This document shows, piece after piece, positions 17,664-27,133 of a stretch of DNA of 64,000 bases (the first letter of the stretch is position 1; each line of letters begins with the position of its first letter). The stretch comes from JADCRZ01 sp031399065. GTDB lineage: Bacteria > Bacteroidota > Bacteroidia > Chitinophagales > Chitinophagaceae. The position numbers and the translations under genes are program-made. The stretch covers positions 1-64,000 of the forward strand of contig JANNOM010000022.1 of NCBI GenBank assembly GCA_031399065.1. The letters are read 5' to 3'. The notes beneath the pieces were generated by a model, which was not told the origin of the DNA, ran no database searches, and saw only the letters and a list, made by a program, of their open reading frames with translations.

Positions 17664-19004
17664 ATGAATAAGATCATTACTCTCATTATAACCCTGGCCC
17701 TGTTCAACGTTGCCTTCAGTCAGAAAGGTGAATATATCAAAAGGCCGGCGATCGGTATCCACTTCCTGTTCGATGATTTTGAAACATCTTATAATATCCG
17801 GACTACTTCTTTACGACAGACATTAAAAGATAACAAATGGGCCAAACTGGATAGAATGATTCCTGGTTTTGCTTTGAGCTATATGCAGGGTATTACGAAC
17901 CATCTTGACTTCTCCACTTCCATATCCGGCTCATTTCTAAGTTATCCTATAAACGATAATACATCCGGTGGAACGGATAAACTATTACTAGAGGTGGACG
18001 CTATGATCTATGCAAAGATGTTAAGCGATAAACACCTGATATCTCCTTATTTGTCGGCAGGTATCGGGGGTTCGAGGTATTCGGTATATTATGGCGCGTT
18101 TGTTCCGCTGGGAGCAGGCATACAAGTGAATCTTTTTGACGAAGCATTCCTGCTGGTTAACTCCCAGTACCGGGTCAAGCTATCGGATAACGTTAACTAT
18201 CATTTTTACCATAGCATAGGTATAGCGGGTAATATAGGAAAAGAAAGGGCTCCCAAAGCAATTCCTCCTCCCCCTATTCCGACAGTTGTACCACCCTTAG
18301 ATAGTGACAGCGACGGGGTGATCGACAGCCTCGATGCCTGCCCGGATATAGCAGGTATTATACAGACACTGGGCTGTCCGGATGCCGATAATGATGGTAT
18401 TGCGGACAAAGAAGATAAATGCCCCGCTGTACCGGGCCTCGCGCGTTACCAGGGCTGTCCGATACCGGATGCGGACCAGGACGGCGTAAATGATGAAGAG
18501 GATAAATGCCCTTCCTTAGCCGGCGTTGCCCGTCTGCAGGGTTGTCCCGTTCCGGATACGGACAGTGATGGTATCAACGATGAAGAAGATAAATGTCCTG
18601 GTGTTCCCGGCGTTCGGGAAAATAACGGCTGCCCCGTTATCAGTGAAGCCATTGTGAAGAAAATGGCACTTGCCTCGCGCAATATCTTTTTCGCCAGTGG
18701 CAGTGCTAAATTACTCGCCAAATCCAATGCGGCATTAAACGGAGTAGCCAGGCTGCTCGCTGATTCAACCGATCTTAAACTGGATATTGAAGGCCATACC
18801 GACAATACAGGATCCGCCGCCATTAATGAAACCCTGAGCCAGAAAAGAGCAGATGCCGTAAAAGATTACCTGGTGAAGAAGGGAGCAGACATCAGCCGGA
18901 TCACTTCGGCTGGCTATGGACCTGGAAAACCGGTGGCCGACAATAAAACAGCTGCGGGCAGGGCGAAGAACAGGAGGGTGGAACTGAAGCTGAAGTACTA
19001 CTAA
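17664..19004 (+). CDS. OmpA-family protein with thrombospondin type 3 repeats
   Basis: A 446-aa outer-membrane protein. The signal peptide ends at AFSQ (about residue 19). A beta-barrel-like N-terminal domain (about 20-195) is followed by a short proline-rich linker (PPPPIPTVVPP). Four calcium-binding TSP3 repeats (about 213-325) each contain a D-x-D-x-D-G pattern and a CP/GCP pair. The OmpA peptidoglycan-binding domain (about 335-446) contains IEGHTDNTG, LSQKRADAVKDYL and GRAKNRRVEL. It anchors the outer membrane to peptidoglycan. A strong terminator follows. Confidence 0.93.
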   Translation: MNKIITLIITLALFNVAFSQKGEYIKRPAIGIHFLFDDFETSYNIRTTSLRQTLKDNKWAKLDRMIPGFALSYMQGITNHLDFSTSISGSFLSYPINDNTSGGTDKLLLEVDAMIYAKMLSDKHLISPYLSAGIGGSRYSVYYGAFVPLGAGIQVNLFDEAFLLVNSQYRVKLSDNVNYHFYHSIGIAGNIGKERAPKAIPPPPIPTVVPPLDSDSDGVIDSLDACPDIAGIIQTLGCPDADNDGIADKEDKCPAVPGLARYQGCPIPDADQDGVNDEEDKCPSLAGVARLQGCPVPDTDSDGINDEEDKCPGVPGVRENNGCPVISEAIVKKMALASRNIFFASGSAKLLAKSNAALNGVARLLADSTDLKLDIEGHTDNTGSAAINETLSQKRADAVKDYLVKKGADISRITSAGYGPGKPVADNKTAAGRAKNRRVELKLKYY

Positions 19005-19031
19005 TCGCATCGTCCACAATAAATAAAAAAT

Positions 19032-19063
19032 AGCACCCCGATATTATTGGTGCTGTTTTTTTT
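19032..19063 (+). terminator. Intrinsic terminator after the OmpA-like gene
   Basis: The stem AGCACC/GGTGCT (19032-19037 with 19049-19054), with an 11-nt loop, is followed by G and an 8-T run. It lies 28 bp after the stop codon and faces the convergent PBP1A gene. Confidence 0.82.
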
Positions 19064-19107
19064 ACCATCTATAGGATGTTGACTACACTGATAGTGATCT
19101 TAAACCA

Positions 19108-21534
19108 TTACTTAGTACTCTTATCCTTTGGTTTAAATAACTTATTGAAGAAGCCTCTTTTCTCTTTTTTACCTTCTGCCGGAGCATCGCCGGCATTACC
19201 GGAGGGTTTATCGTTTTTTTTCTTCGCGTCCTTCGTTGCTTCGTTGAGCACCTTTCTTTCTTCTGTGTTCAATTGCGATTCGACGGGAACATGCATAGCG
19301 GTATCCGGTGCACCCAGGTACTGATCTGCTCCACCATTACCCTGGTCTTCGCCTTCCGCACCGGGTGGGGGAGCATGATCGATAATGTTCATATAATCGA
19401 ACATGGCTTCATTGCGCATGTTTTCAGGTTGTACAAAACGCGATTCTTTTTCTATACCCAGTGTTTTATCTGCATATACCTTGCGGAAAAAATCTTCCCA
19501 TATCGGCATGGCCGCTTTGCCGCCATAGCCCAGTCCGCTCTCCAGGCGAATAAACCGATCATCGCAACCAATCCAGGTACCTGCCAGCAACTGCGGCGTA
19601 AAGCCCATGAACCACGCATCGGAATTGTCGTTGGTGGTTCCTGTTTTGCCTCCCATTTCAGTGGCACCCAGCCGTGCTCTCAGGCCGCTGGCAGTTCCCT
19701 GGTCTACCGGCCCCTGCAGCATTTTGCACATCGTGTAGGCAGACGATTCGCTGATCACCTGGTTCATTTTCGTCTGAAAGCTTTCTATCACATTGCCGTT
19801 TTTATCCTCGATCCTGCTGATATAAACCGGCTTGGTACTATACCCGCTATTGGGAAACATCGTATAACCCCAAAGCATTTCAAACATGGAAAGATCTACG
19901 GCACCCAATGCCAGGGATGGATAGGCTTCCACTTTCGTTTGTATATTAATGCGTTTCAGGAAGTCTGTAAAGCGCGCGGGCGTTACCTGTTTCATAATAT
20001 AGGCGGCAACCTCGTTCACCGACCAGGCCAGTCCGCTGGCCATACTACGGGTACCGGAATGCTCCGGGTTGTTCCGGGCGGGCACATACCCGTAACCCGG
20101 AAAATATTGCTGTGACGCCTCACATTGCGTTTCAGGGGTAAAGCCTGCTTCCTCTATCGCCTGGCAATAAAGGAAGGGTTTGATGGATGAACCTACCTGT
20201 CTCTTGGTGTTGATATTTACGTGATCGTATTTATAGTTCTTGAAATCGATACCGCCCACCCATGCTTTAATCTCGCCCGTATGAGGGTCCATTACCATAA
20301 ATGCCGTTTGCATCATCTGCCGGTAATACTTGATAGAATCAAGCGGTGACATCACCGTATCTTTTTCCCGGTTAGCATTCCATGCAAATACTTTCATAGA
20401 CACTTTCTTATTGAAGGATACTTTTATTTCATCATCGCTCATTCCTTCCTCTTTACCTGTTCTCCACCGTTCGCTGTTCTTCATGTAAGTCTGCAGGGAG
20501 CTTTCGTGCCCCTTCCATACTTTACCGCTTTTTAAACTTGCCTGTGCATTCAATACACGTTGCAAGGCCGGTAATTGTTTGGCTACCGCCTCTTCGGCAT
20601 ACAGTTGCATTCTTGGATTGATGGTAGTATATATCTTTAACCCGTCTTCATACAGGTCGTAGGATTTACCGGTAGCGGGGTTCTCGTGTTCCCTGCACCA
20701 TTTTTTCATATCTTCCATTAACACACTCCTGAAATAAGGGGCAAGACCCGAATTTTCGTCCAGCTTTTTATAGTTTAACTGGATGGGTTTTAGCTTAAGG
20801 GTAGCGGCTTCGTCTTCCGGCAGATATTTATTGGTAACCATGCGGTTGATGACAAGGTTACGCCGGTCGAGTGCGGATTTAGGATACCGGCGCGGATTGT
20901 AAATACCAGGGCCATTTACCATACCTACCAGCATAGCGGCTTCCTCTACGTTCAGCCGGTCCGGTTCTTTCTGGAAAAAAGTACGCGACGCGTTCCGGAT
21001 GCCAAAAACGTTATCGCTATAGGGTACTGCATTCAGGTATAGCGCGATAATTTCTTCTTTGGTAAAATTCCTTTCCAGCTTTACCGCGATGATCTGTTCT
21101 TTCAACTTCTGAATAATACGGGTAACGATATTGCTGGATCTCCTGGCAAAAAGATTAAGAGCCAATTGCTGAGTGATGGTACTGCCACCCCCCGCTCTTC
21201 CCATAAAAAAAATAGCCCTGGCCACGCTTTTACCGTCGATGCCGGAGTGTTCGTAAAAGCGTTCATCCTCGGTGGCCACCAATGCATTCACTACGTGTTT
21301 GGAAATGTCTTTATAATCCACTATACTGCGGTTACCGTTGTCCCGGTAATATTTACCAAGCTGTGTGCCATCTGCCGCCAGCACTTCGGACGCTTCCACT
21401 ATACTGGGATTTTCCAGTTGTGCGATGGATGGCATTTTGCCGAAAACTCCCAAATTGATAAGTACCAGCAGTAATATAAATAAGCCTGCTCCTAAAAAGC
21501 AGATCTTCCAGAAGATTCTAACGGAATTTTTCAT
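19108..21534 (-). CDS. Bifunctional penicillin-binding protein 1A
   Basis: An 808-aa class A PBP that polymerises glycan strands and cross-links them. One N-terminal transmembrane anchor (about 9-30) is followed by a GT51 glycosyltransferase domain (ATEDERFYEHSGID, GGSTITQQLALNLF). The transpeptidase domain has SSIK (nucleophile Ser449, Lys452), SVN and KTGTT. The C-terminal 60 residues are charged and of low complexity (rich in K, D, E, N and G). It lies in an envelope cluster, 69 bp downstream of the porW-like gene on the same strand. Confidence 0.94.
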   Translation of the reverse strand: MKNSVRIFWKICFLGAGLFILLLVLINLGVFGKMPSIAQLENPSIVEASEVLAADGTQLGKYYRDNGNRSIVDYKDISKHVVNALVATEDERFYEHSGIDGKSVARAIFFMGRAGGGSTITQQLALNLFARRSSNIVTRIIQKLKEQIIAVKLERNFTKEEIIALYLNAVPYSDNVFGIRNASRTFFQKEPDRLNVEEAAMLVGMVNGPGIYNPRRYPKSALDRRNLVINRMVTNKYLPEDEAATLKLKPIQLNYKKLDENSGLAPYFRSVLMEDMKKWCREHENPATGKSYDLYEDGLKIYTTINPRMQLYAEEAVAKQLPALQRVLNAQASLKSGKVWKGHESSLQTYMKNSERWRTGKEEGMSDDEIKVSFNKKVSMKVFAWNANREKDTVMSPLDSIKYYRQMMQTAFMVMDPHTGEIKAWVGGIDFKNYKYDHVNINTKRQVGSSIKPFLYCQAIEEAGFTPETQCEASQQYFPGYGYVPARNNPEHSGTRSMASGLAWSVNEVAAYIMKQVTPARFTDFLKRINIQTKVEAYPSLALGAVDLSMFEMLWGYTMFPNSGYSTKPVYISRIEDKNGNVIESFQTKMNQVISESSAYTMCKMLQGPVDQGTASGLRARLGATEMGGKTGTTNDNSDAWFMGFTPQLLAGTWIGCDDRFIRLESGLGYGGKAAMPIWEDFFRKVYADKTLGIEKESRFVQPENMRNEAMFDYMNIIDHAPPPGAEGEDQGNGGADQYLGAPDTAMHVPVESQLNTEERKVLNEATKDAKKKNDKPSGNAGDAPAEGKKEKRGFFNKLFKPKDKSTK

Positions 21535-21603
21535 ACTATGTAATGTAATAAAATTAGGTATGCTTGGTCAATCAAAAATCTTACCTGAAAACAGATATAA
21601 ACA

Positions 21604-24600
21604 CTAAAACCCGAGATCCGGATATGCTTCTGCCAGAAACTTGCGATAGGTGCCCATATCCTTCCTGGTTTTTAACAGTTCGAGGTTTTCCTCCGAAATC
21701 ATAATGATGGAATATTTCTCAGGTTTTAACCAGGGGATTATGTTTTTAGCCGCCATTTTTTTCACATTGTCGGCATATGCGAATGCCGCCGCTGCATTCT
21801 GAAATGGCTGGAACAGCAACAATTTAACATCGTCATTCAGCGAAAAATTAATGCTTTCTATCGACCTGCCGGAAAATGTTTCTTTGTTGTACCGGTTAAA
21901 TGCGTTCCTGGCTTCCGTAACATACACCGGGTCTACTTTGTCCATCACGAATAGTACGAGGTGCGCCTGCTCGGGATTACGTGTGTAGTTGGAAGGTACG
22001 GTGATTGGTTTTTTAATCATTCCTGCCGTATCCAGGGAAGGCGGTTTAGCTGCATTGCCCAGGGTAACGGGCTTTCGTCCGGGCAGGTCCGGTGTTTTTA
22101 TATTCGCTGAACGTATGTCTTTTTCGGGAACTTCCGGTACGGCGGCGATTTCTTTGACGGCGGCGGGTGCAGCAGCAGCCGTATCTTTTACAGGTGCGGT
22201 ATTCAGCGGTGGCTGGTTCACTATCACCAACGCGGTAGTATCTTCTTCCGGGCGTTTGATTTCCAGGTTGGTAAGATAGGTTTCTATCTCCTGGCGCCGG
22301 TTAAGCACGGCCAGCAGTCGTTTACTTTTTTCTGCCAGGGGCACTCCGGGATATAAAGAAATCACATCGTTCAATATTTTTTTTGCCGTGGAGTCTTCCC
22401 GCTGTTTGATATGATATACGGCTTCTATATACAGCAGCTGGGGTGTCCAGTGGTTTTTACCATATACGCTGTCCGCCTTTTTCTTTTTATCCAGCGCTTC
22501 CGCGAACCGGCCTTCTATAAACTGGTTATATACATCGTCATAGGCGGCAGTGGCTTCGTTTTTACGCAAGCTGTCGGCGGAAATTCCTCCCGGCGATTTA
22601 TTGAGCTTTTCATTGAAGGAACCGTTCGGAAATTTGCTGGCAAGGGTCTGTTTAACCTGTTGCATGTTGCCCGGCTTACCTACTTTACTATAGCAATAAT
22701 AAAGATTGAACCAGGCTTCCTCTGCGTGTACGGAAGCAGGATAGGTGCTCAGCATTCTTTCATAAGACCCGATGGCGGCATTGTATTCTTCCAGGCCATC
22801 CTGGTAAGCTTTGCCCAGTTCGAACAGAGCATGTTCGGTAGAGTCGCGGGATATCTTTTTTAATTCTTCCGTAAGCGGCAGATTGGCCAATAATCCTTCG
22901 TACGAAAAGTCGGCAGTTTTGGTATTACTGTTAGCGCTGCTGGCAGCACCGCTGTTATTGTTCACGGCAAATTGAGCTGCCGCCGCAGCACTTCTCCGCC
23001 AACTGTCACTATTGGCCCGGTCGCCCCATTTCGAACGGAATTCAGCATTGCCCTTCGTCTTAAGATTAGCGTTACTGAAGTACCATTCGCCTTTCGCCGT
23101 TGCACCAAACAAGTCGGCGGCCCCTTTATTGCCTGCAAGATCGATGGCGGAGGCAGAACCGGAAGATAGCTCCCTGTCCTTCAACCCTGCTTTTTTACGC
23201 AGTTGTTTGGCCAGTGCTTTTAAAAACACAGTCCTTTCATTTTCCGGCAGGGCGGCTATGCGCTGCAGGCTGTCCTGCCGTTCCACGATGCTGGCATGCA
23301 GGGCGATCTTATCCAGTGCCGATTTAAGAGATGTGAATTTAGCCAGCTCTGCGGGCGGAATAACGCTGGTGTTTACACTGTCGTAAAATCCTTTTGCTGC
23401 CACATACTGATGCTCGTTAAAAGCGATATCTCCCAGGGCCAGGTAAGAGCGGCTTTTCTGGTCGGGATTGTTCATGCTCGATTTGATACTTTTGAGCAGC
23501 AGGGTTTTTGCGATTTCCGGGTGGTTGTGTTCCAGCTCTATGTTGGCGGCGGTATAGTATACGATATCCCTGTATTGATAATACTTATCTTTCCGCGCCA
23601 TTTTTATCAGCGCTTCCAGTGCTTCCTGTACGTCTTTTTCATTGCCTGACCCGCCCTGCCGCAGTCCGTTCAATATAGAATATACTTCCAGCAGGGGATC
23701 GATGGTATGCTTTGTTACTTTTTCATAGTATTGCTGGGAAACCGCATGTTTATCCGCCCGCTCATACAACTGAGCTATCAGGTACTCCCAGCGTGCCTGC
23801 TCCTGTCTGGTCTCCAGCGTAACGAGTGCCTGCTCGAGGTGATGGGCAGCACTGTCGTACATATTCTGTTTATAACACCACAAAGCCTGCACTTCGTGCA
23901 GGTGGGGATGCAGCCGTTCGGGAAACAGGGGGTCATTCTTAAGGGTTTCTATGAGCCCGGATGCCTCCGACAACTGGTCTTTAGCCAGGTAGGTTCTTAT
24001 TTGCCAGATGAACGATTCATTCCTGCTCGGCGGCCTTGTAAGTGCGCGGTGTGCTATATTCTGTTTTTCTTTGGTGGATATGGAAAATATATTGCCCCCT
24101 TCATTGGAATTGCTGCCAATCACTTTGTCCCAGCCATCATCTTCCTTCGGGGAAAAAGCATAGTTCACATATTGAAAAGTAAGATAAGCGGAGTCGAGCT
24201 GGTTGCGGTAATAATAAGCCTGGCCTATTAACAGATATAGATTGTCGATATAACTGTTTCGTAAGTCATGCAGCAGGATGCCTGCGGTTGATTTATAAAT
24301 AATGGAATCCAGGTCTGTTTTATAAGTGCCGGTCGTTTGAAGATCGTAATTGTAAAAAGGAAGCAGCTTTGTATAATCGTCCCTGAAAGAGGCTTTTGCG
24401 CGGGCGACCACTTCGTTCAGCCGGTTGTTGGCATTAAAGTAATAATTGTAGTGGGTAATGGTATTCTGCATGAAACGCCGGGGCGCAGTAAACTTCTTCT
24501 CCCCGGTTTTTTCTGACGCCAGCCGCTGATTCTCGAACTTGGCTGGTTTCTTCAGTTCAAAATTCGAATTGGGCTGGGCAAAAATTCCGGAAAAAAAAAC

Positions 24601-24636
24601 AAAGACCGGTATTATGAATAATATAAATCGTTTCAC
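21604..24636 (-). CDS. PorW/SprE-like TPR protein of type IX secretion and gliding
   Basis: A protein of about 1010 aa with a signal peptide (hydrophobic to about residue 20, ending GIFAQ). The family-typical N-terminal region contains FMQNTITHYNYYFNANNRLNE and SYIDNLYLLIGQAYYY, and many tetratricopeptide-like helices follow. The C-terminal third includes a proline- and alanine-rich stretch, then a final domain (HLVLFVMDKVDPVYV). PorW/SprE is needed for type IX secretion in gliding Bacteroidota. Known homologues are lipoproteins, but here no cysteine follows the signal. I used the GTG at 24636; a TTG one codon upstream (24639) is possible. The neighbours (bactofilin, AtpZ) are the usual ones for porW. 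Confidence 0.82.
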   Translation of the reverse strand: MKRFILFIIPVFVFFSGIFAQPNSNFELKKPAKFENQRLASEKTGEKKFTAPRRFMQNTITHYNYYFNANNRLNEVVARAKASFRDDYTKLLPFYNYDLQTTGTYKTDLDSIIYKSTAGILLHDLRNSYIDNLYLLIGQAYYYRNQLDSAYLTFQYVNYAFSPKEDDGWDKVIGSNSNEGGNIFSISTKEKQNIAHRALTRPPSRNESFIWQIRTYLAKDQLSEASGLIETLKNDPLFPERLHPHLHEVQALWCYKQNMYDSAAHHLEQALVTLETRQEQARWEYLIAQLYERADKHAVSQQYYEKVTKHTIDPLLEVYSILNGLRQGGSGNEKDVQEALEALIKMARKDKYYQYRDIVYYTAANIELEHNHPEIAKTLLLKSIKSSMNNPDQKSRSYLALGDIAFNEHQYVAAKGFYDSVNTSVIPPAELAKFTSLKSALDKIALHASIVERQDSLQRIAALPENERTVFLKALAKQLRKKAGLKDRELSSGSASAIDLAGNKGAADLFGATAKGEWYFSNANLKTKGNAEFRSKWGDRANSDSWRRSAAAAAQFAVNNNSGAASSANSNTKTADFSYEGLLANLPLTEELKKISRDSTEHALFELGKAYQDGLEEYNAAIGSYERMLSTYPASVHAEEAWFNLYYCYSKVGKPGNMQQVKQTLASKFPNGSFNEKLNKSPGGISADSLRKNEATAAYDDVYNQFIEGRFAEALDKKKKADSVYGKNHWTPQLLYIEAVYHIKQREDSTAKKILNDVISLYPGVPLAEKSKRLLAVLNRRQEIETYLTNLEIKRPEEDTTALVIVNQPPLNTAPVKDTAAAAPAAVKEIAAVPEVPEKDIRSANIKTPDLPGRKPVTLGNAAKPPSLDTAGMIKKPITVPSNYTRNPEQAHLVLFVMDKVDPVYVTEARNAFNRYNKETFSGRSIESINFSLNDDVKLLLFQPFQNAAAAFAYADNVKKMAAKNIIPWLKPEKYSIIMISEENLELLKTRKDMGTYRKFLAEAYPDLGF

Positions 24637-24790
24637 CAAATTGATAATAGCTTAACGCTCGCAAGCTAGGTTGTTATAACTGAATTTCCTGAAATTTATT
24701 GTCTGGTAAAATCATAAAGAATGACCGGTAAAACCGGGTGCCTGACAGTTGCCGGGATATTATTATCTTTATCAGACTGAATTGCATTTT

Positions 24791-25186
24791 ATGGCCAAAC
24801 TGGATGCCAATAATACCCTGAAACGCTTACACAACCGCTACCGGCTTGTGGTGATGAACGATGATACCTATGAAGAAGTAGTCACGTTTAAACTGTCGAG
24901 AATGAGCGTGTATATAGGATTGTGCACCATTTTTGTTATGCTTACCGGGCTTACCGTAGCGCTCATTATTTTTACCCCCCTGAAAATGTATATCCCTGAT
25001 TACGGCGATGCCACCAGCACAAGGGAACTGAGGGAATTAAAAATGAGAACGGACTCGCTGCAACAGGCAATGAATTATAAAGATAAATACCTGGACAATA
25101 TTAAAAGTGTACTGGAGGGAGATATTGCTGTGAGAAAAGATACTACAACACTACAAATTCCCGTTCCTGAAAGATCAACTGATTAA
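24791..25186 (+). CDS. Short membrane protein resembling the N terminus of an M23 peptidase
   Basis: A 131-aa protein with the sequence RLVVMNDDTYEEVVTFKLSR, one transmembrane helix (about residues 40-62), and a coiled-coil-like stretch (RELRELKMRTDSLQQAMNYK). This resembles the N-terminal part of the Bacteroidota M23 metallopeptidases encoded beside bactofilin genes, but the LytM catalytic domain with its HxxxD and HxH motifs is missing. The bactofilin gene follows after 52 bp, so no remnant of the catalytic domain is present. The start is the ATG at 24791, since the 14 residues available upstream look unrelated. It is either a streamlined adaptor or a truncated peptidase. Confidence 0.72.
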   Translation: MAKLDANNTLKRLHNRYRLVVMNDDTYEEVVTFKLSRMSVYIGLCTIFVMLTGLTVALIIFTPLKMYIPDYGDATSTRELRELKMRTDSLQQAMNYKDKYLDNIKSVLEGDIAVRKDTTTLQIPVPERSTD

Positions 25187-25238
25187 TTGTAAGATCCTAT
25201 ATAATAAATCATAATTTGAAATCCTAAAATCTGACAGT

Positions 25239-25682
25239 ATGTTTAATGGAAAATCCAAAGTAGACGCGCCCCGCGAGACGGGCGGCAACAGCACCAGCCT
25301 CATCGGCGCAGGCACTACCTTTAAAGGAGATATCAATTCCAACGCCGATCTCCGTATCGATGGCACACTTACCGGGAATATTTTCAGTACCGCCAAAATC
25401 ATCATCGGCGCCAACGGCCTGGTGGAAGGCGATATATCCGGTCAGCAGGCCGATATCCATGGCAAAGTAGTAGGAACCATTAAAGTAAAGGATCTGCTGC
25501 AGTTAAAAGGGACTTCTGTAGTAAACGGTAATATCCACGCGGGTAATCTCCAGATCGATACTTCGGCTTCTTTTAACGGGCAATGCCAGATGGCCCCCCC
25601 GGACGCTTCTGCGGCCCGTAGCCAGGCGAAGGAAGAGAAACCGGTAAAAGTGATGGAGACGCATGTCGCCCTCGCCCAGTAA
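25239..25682 (+). CDS. Bactofilin (polymer-forming cytoskeletal protein)
   Basis: A 147-aa protein with the central bactofilin beta-helix domain (about residues 18-115): GAGTTFKGDINSNADLRIDG, then repeated hydrophobic rungs such as GLVEGDISGQQADIHGKVVG, with short disordered termini. Bactofilins polymerise without nucleotides on the inner face of the membrane and position cell-wall enzymes. The upstream membrane protein is a likely partner. It overlaps the AtpZ-like gene by 20 bp. Confidence 0.93.
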   Translation: MFNGKSKVDAPRETGGNSTSLIGAGTTFKGDINSNADLRIDGTLTGNIFSTAKIIIGANGLVEGDISGQQADIHGKVVGTIKVKDLLQLKGTSVVNGNIHAGNLQIDTSASFNGQCQMAPPDASAARSQAKEEKPVKVMETHVALAQ

Positions 25683-25893
25683 AAACAACAATAACAGAGA
25701 TCTCTGGCGTTATGCCGGGCTCACCACACAGATATTTGCCGGCCTGGGCATAGGCGTGCTGGCGGGTATAAAATGTGACGAATGGCTGCGTATTTCCGTG
25801 CCTGTATTCGTTTGGTTAATACCTTTGATCATCATCATTGTTATTATTTACAAACTGATAAAAGACACGGCCAATAAAAATGAGCGAAAATAA
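25663..25893 (+). CDS. AtpZ/AtpI-family protein
   Basis: A 76-aa inner-membrane protein with two hydrophobic helices (about 18-36 and 46-66; GLTTQIFAGLGIGVLAG). In other bacteria this family is encoded next to F-type ATP synthase genes and is proposed to aid assembly of the c-ring or magnesium transport. Here the ATP synthase genes themselves are not adjacent. It overlaps bactofilin by 20 bp and the next gene by 14 bp, so the three genes are almost certainly cotranscribed and coupled. Confidence 0.85.
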   Translation: MSPSPSKNNNNRDLWRYAGLTTQIFAGLGIGVLAGIKCDEWLRISVPVFVWLIPLIIIIVIIYKLIKDTANKNERK

Positions 25894-26296
25894 CAACGTG
25901 CCCTTCAAAGCATTTATACCGGTAATTGCCGTTTTTGTGATCGTTAATGCCTTTGCCATTGTATTCAGTGGCCGGCTTGCATCCTGGAACGTTGATCAGT
26001 CTATGGTTATCTACGGCAACCTCCTGTTGTTCGTTGTTACCTTGTGTTCCTGGTTCTTCCATCGCAGCGCTATCAATGCCGGTAATATCCAGGTTTTTTT
26101 GCGCAATGTATATACGGCCATGCTGCTTAAACTTTTCGTTTGTGTCATCACTTTCTTCTTTTATGTCTATTATGTTGGCAGCAGCTTTGTGAACAAGCCT
26201 GCTTTATTCATTGTTATGTTCCTTTACCTGGCGTATACGTTTATAGAGCTGGGTATTTTGATACAGTATAGCAAGAAGCGCAATAGCAATGGCTAA
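25880..26296 (+). CDS. Four-helix membrane protein, AtpI-like by context
   Basis: A 138-aa protein with four predicted transmembrane helices (about 10-30, 42-60, 74-98, 104-126). In Bacteroidota a protein of this kind often sits between atpZ and atpB and is thought to be an AtpI equivalent. Sequence alone gives no conserved catalytic motif, so the assignment rests on size, helices and position. It overlaps the SprT-like gene by 8 bp. No atpB follows, so the ATP synthase operon has been separated from its usual accessory genes. Confidence 0.7.
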   Translation: MSENNNVPFKAFIPVIAVFVIVNAFAIVFSGRLASWNVDQSMVIYGNLLLFVVTLCSWFFHRSAINAGNIQVFLRNVYTAMLLKLFVCVITFFFYVYYVGSSFVNKPALFIVMFLYLAYTFIELGILIQYSKKRNSNG

Positions 26297-26918
26297 AAAA
26301 GAAGCTCCGTTCTCCTCTCTGCAACCCTATCTGCCGGATGGCTCCCTGCCACTGGTACTCGAATACATCCATCAATATAAAGTACACCTGACGATTACGC
26401 GGGAACGCAAAACCGTACTGGGCGATTACCGCCATGCCATCGATGGAAAAAATCACCGCATTAGCGTAAATGGCAACCTAAATTCTTATTCTTTCCTGAT
26501 AACGCTGATCCATGAACTGGCTCATCTTGCTACGTTTCTGCAGTATGGCAACCGGGTAGCCTCTCACGGTAAAGAATGGAAAAATACGTACCGGCATCTG
26601 CTGGTGAAATTTATGGAGCTGCAATTGTTTCCTCCGGATATCCGGGGGGCATTGGAGCAGTCATTGCACGACCTCCCGGCGAGCAGCTGTGCCGATGAAG
26701 GGTTGATGCGGGTGTTAAAAAAATATGACACTCCCGGCAGCGGCCAGGTAATGGTGGAACAGATTGCGGAGGGTGCATCGTTCGTGCTGGAAGGAGGAAG
26801 GGTATTTACCAGGGGGAAGCGGCTACGCAAAAGGTTTCAGTGTATGGAACTGGCTACCGGAAAACTTTACCTGTTCAGCCCCGTGTATGAAGTAATGCCA
26901 TATGCATCCAATGCGTAA
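26289..26918 (+). CDS. SprT-like zinc metalloprotease-fold protein
   Basis: A 209-aa cytoplasmic protein with the SprT/zincin signature HELAHLATF (His75, Glu76, His79) and a later HGKEWK segment that may supply the third ligand. SprT-like domains are related to Spartan proteases, but bacterial members are mostly uncharacterised. It is the last gene of the bactofilin-atpZ run, with a terminator about 160 bp downstream. Confidence 0.85.
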   Translation: MAKKEAPFSSLQPYLPDGSLPLVLEYIHQYKVHLTITRERKTVLGDYRHAIDGKNHRISVNGNLNSYSFLITLIHELAHLATFLQYGNRVASHGKEWKNTYRHLLVKFMELQLFPPDIRGALEQSLHDLPASSCADEGLMRVLKKYDTPGSGQVMVEQIAEGASFVLEGGRVFTRGKRLRKRFQCMELATGKLYLFSPVYEVMPYASNA

Positions 26919-27079
26919 CACATATTTATTTAAAACAACGGTATAAAATTATTGGCGGGTATCATTTTGAGTACGATATTTGGTTATCGCCCATTACAAT
27001 TCCTAAGAAGTCCATCTTTTAAAATCAGGTCCTGATGATAGCCTGTACCGGCCTGTTGCAAGCTATTGCATACATAAGT

Positions 27080-27113
27080 ATCCCCGCAGGGTAATCCGTT
27101 GCGGGGATTTTTT
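27080..27113 (+). terminator. Intrinsic terminator between the SprT-like gene and sucC
   Basis: A 9-bp stem (ATCCCCGCA at 27080-27088 with TGCGGGGAT at 27100-27108) is followed by a T run. It terminates plus-strand transcription. On the minus strand no T run follows. The 160 bp between the SprT-like stop and this hairpin hold no ORF; see the finding on a possible small RNA. Confidence 0.85.
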
Positions 27114-27133
27114 ATTTCATTAACTGACCGATG

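Noticed and set aside
21989..23649. Several long frames on the plus strand within the PorW-like gene
   Set aside because: They are antisense shadows of a well supported 1010-aa gene and show no domains.
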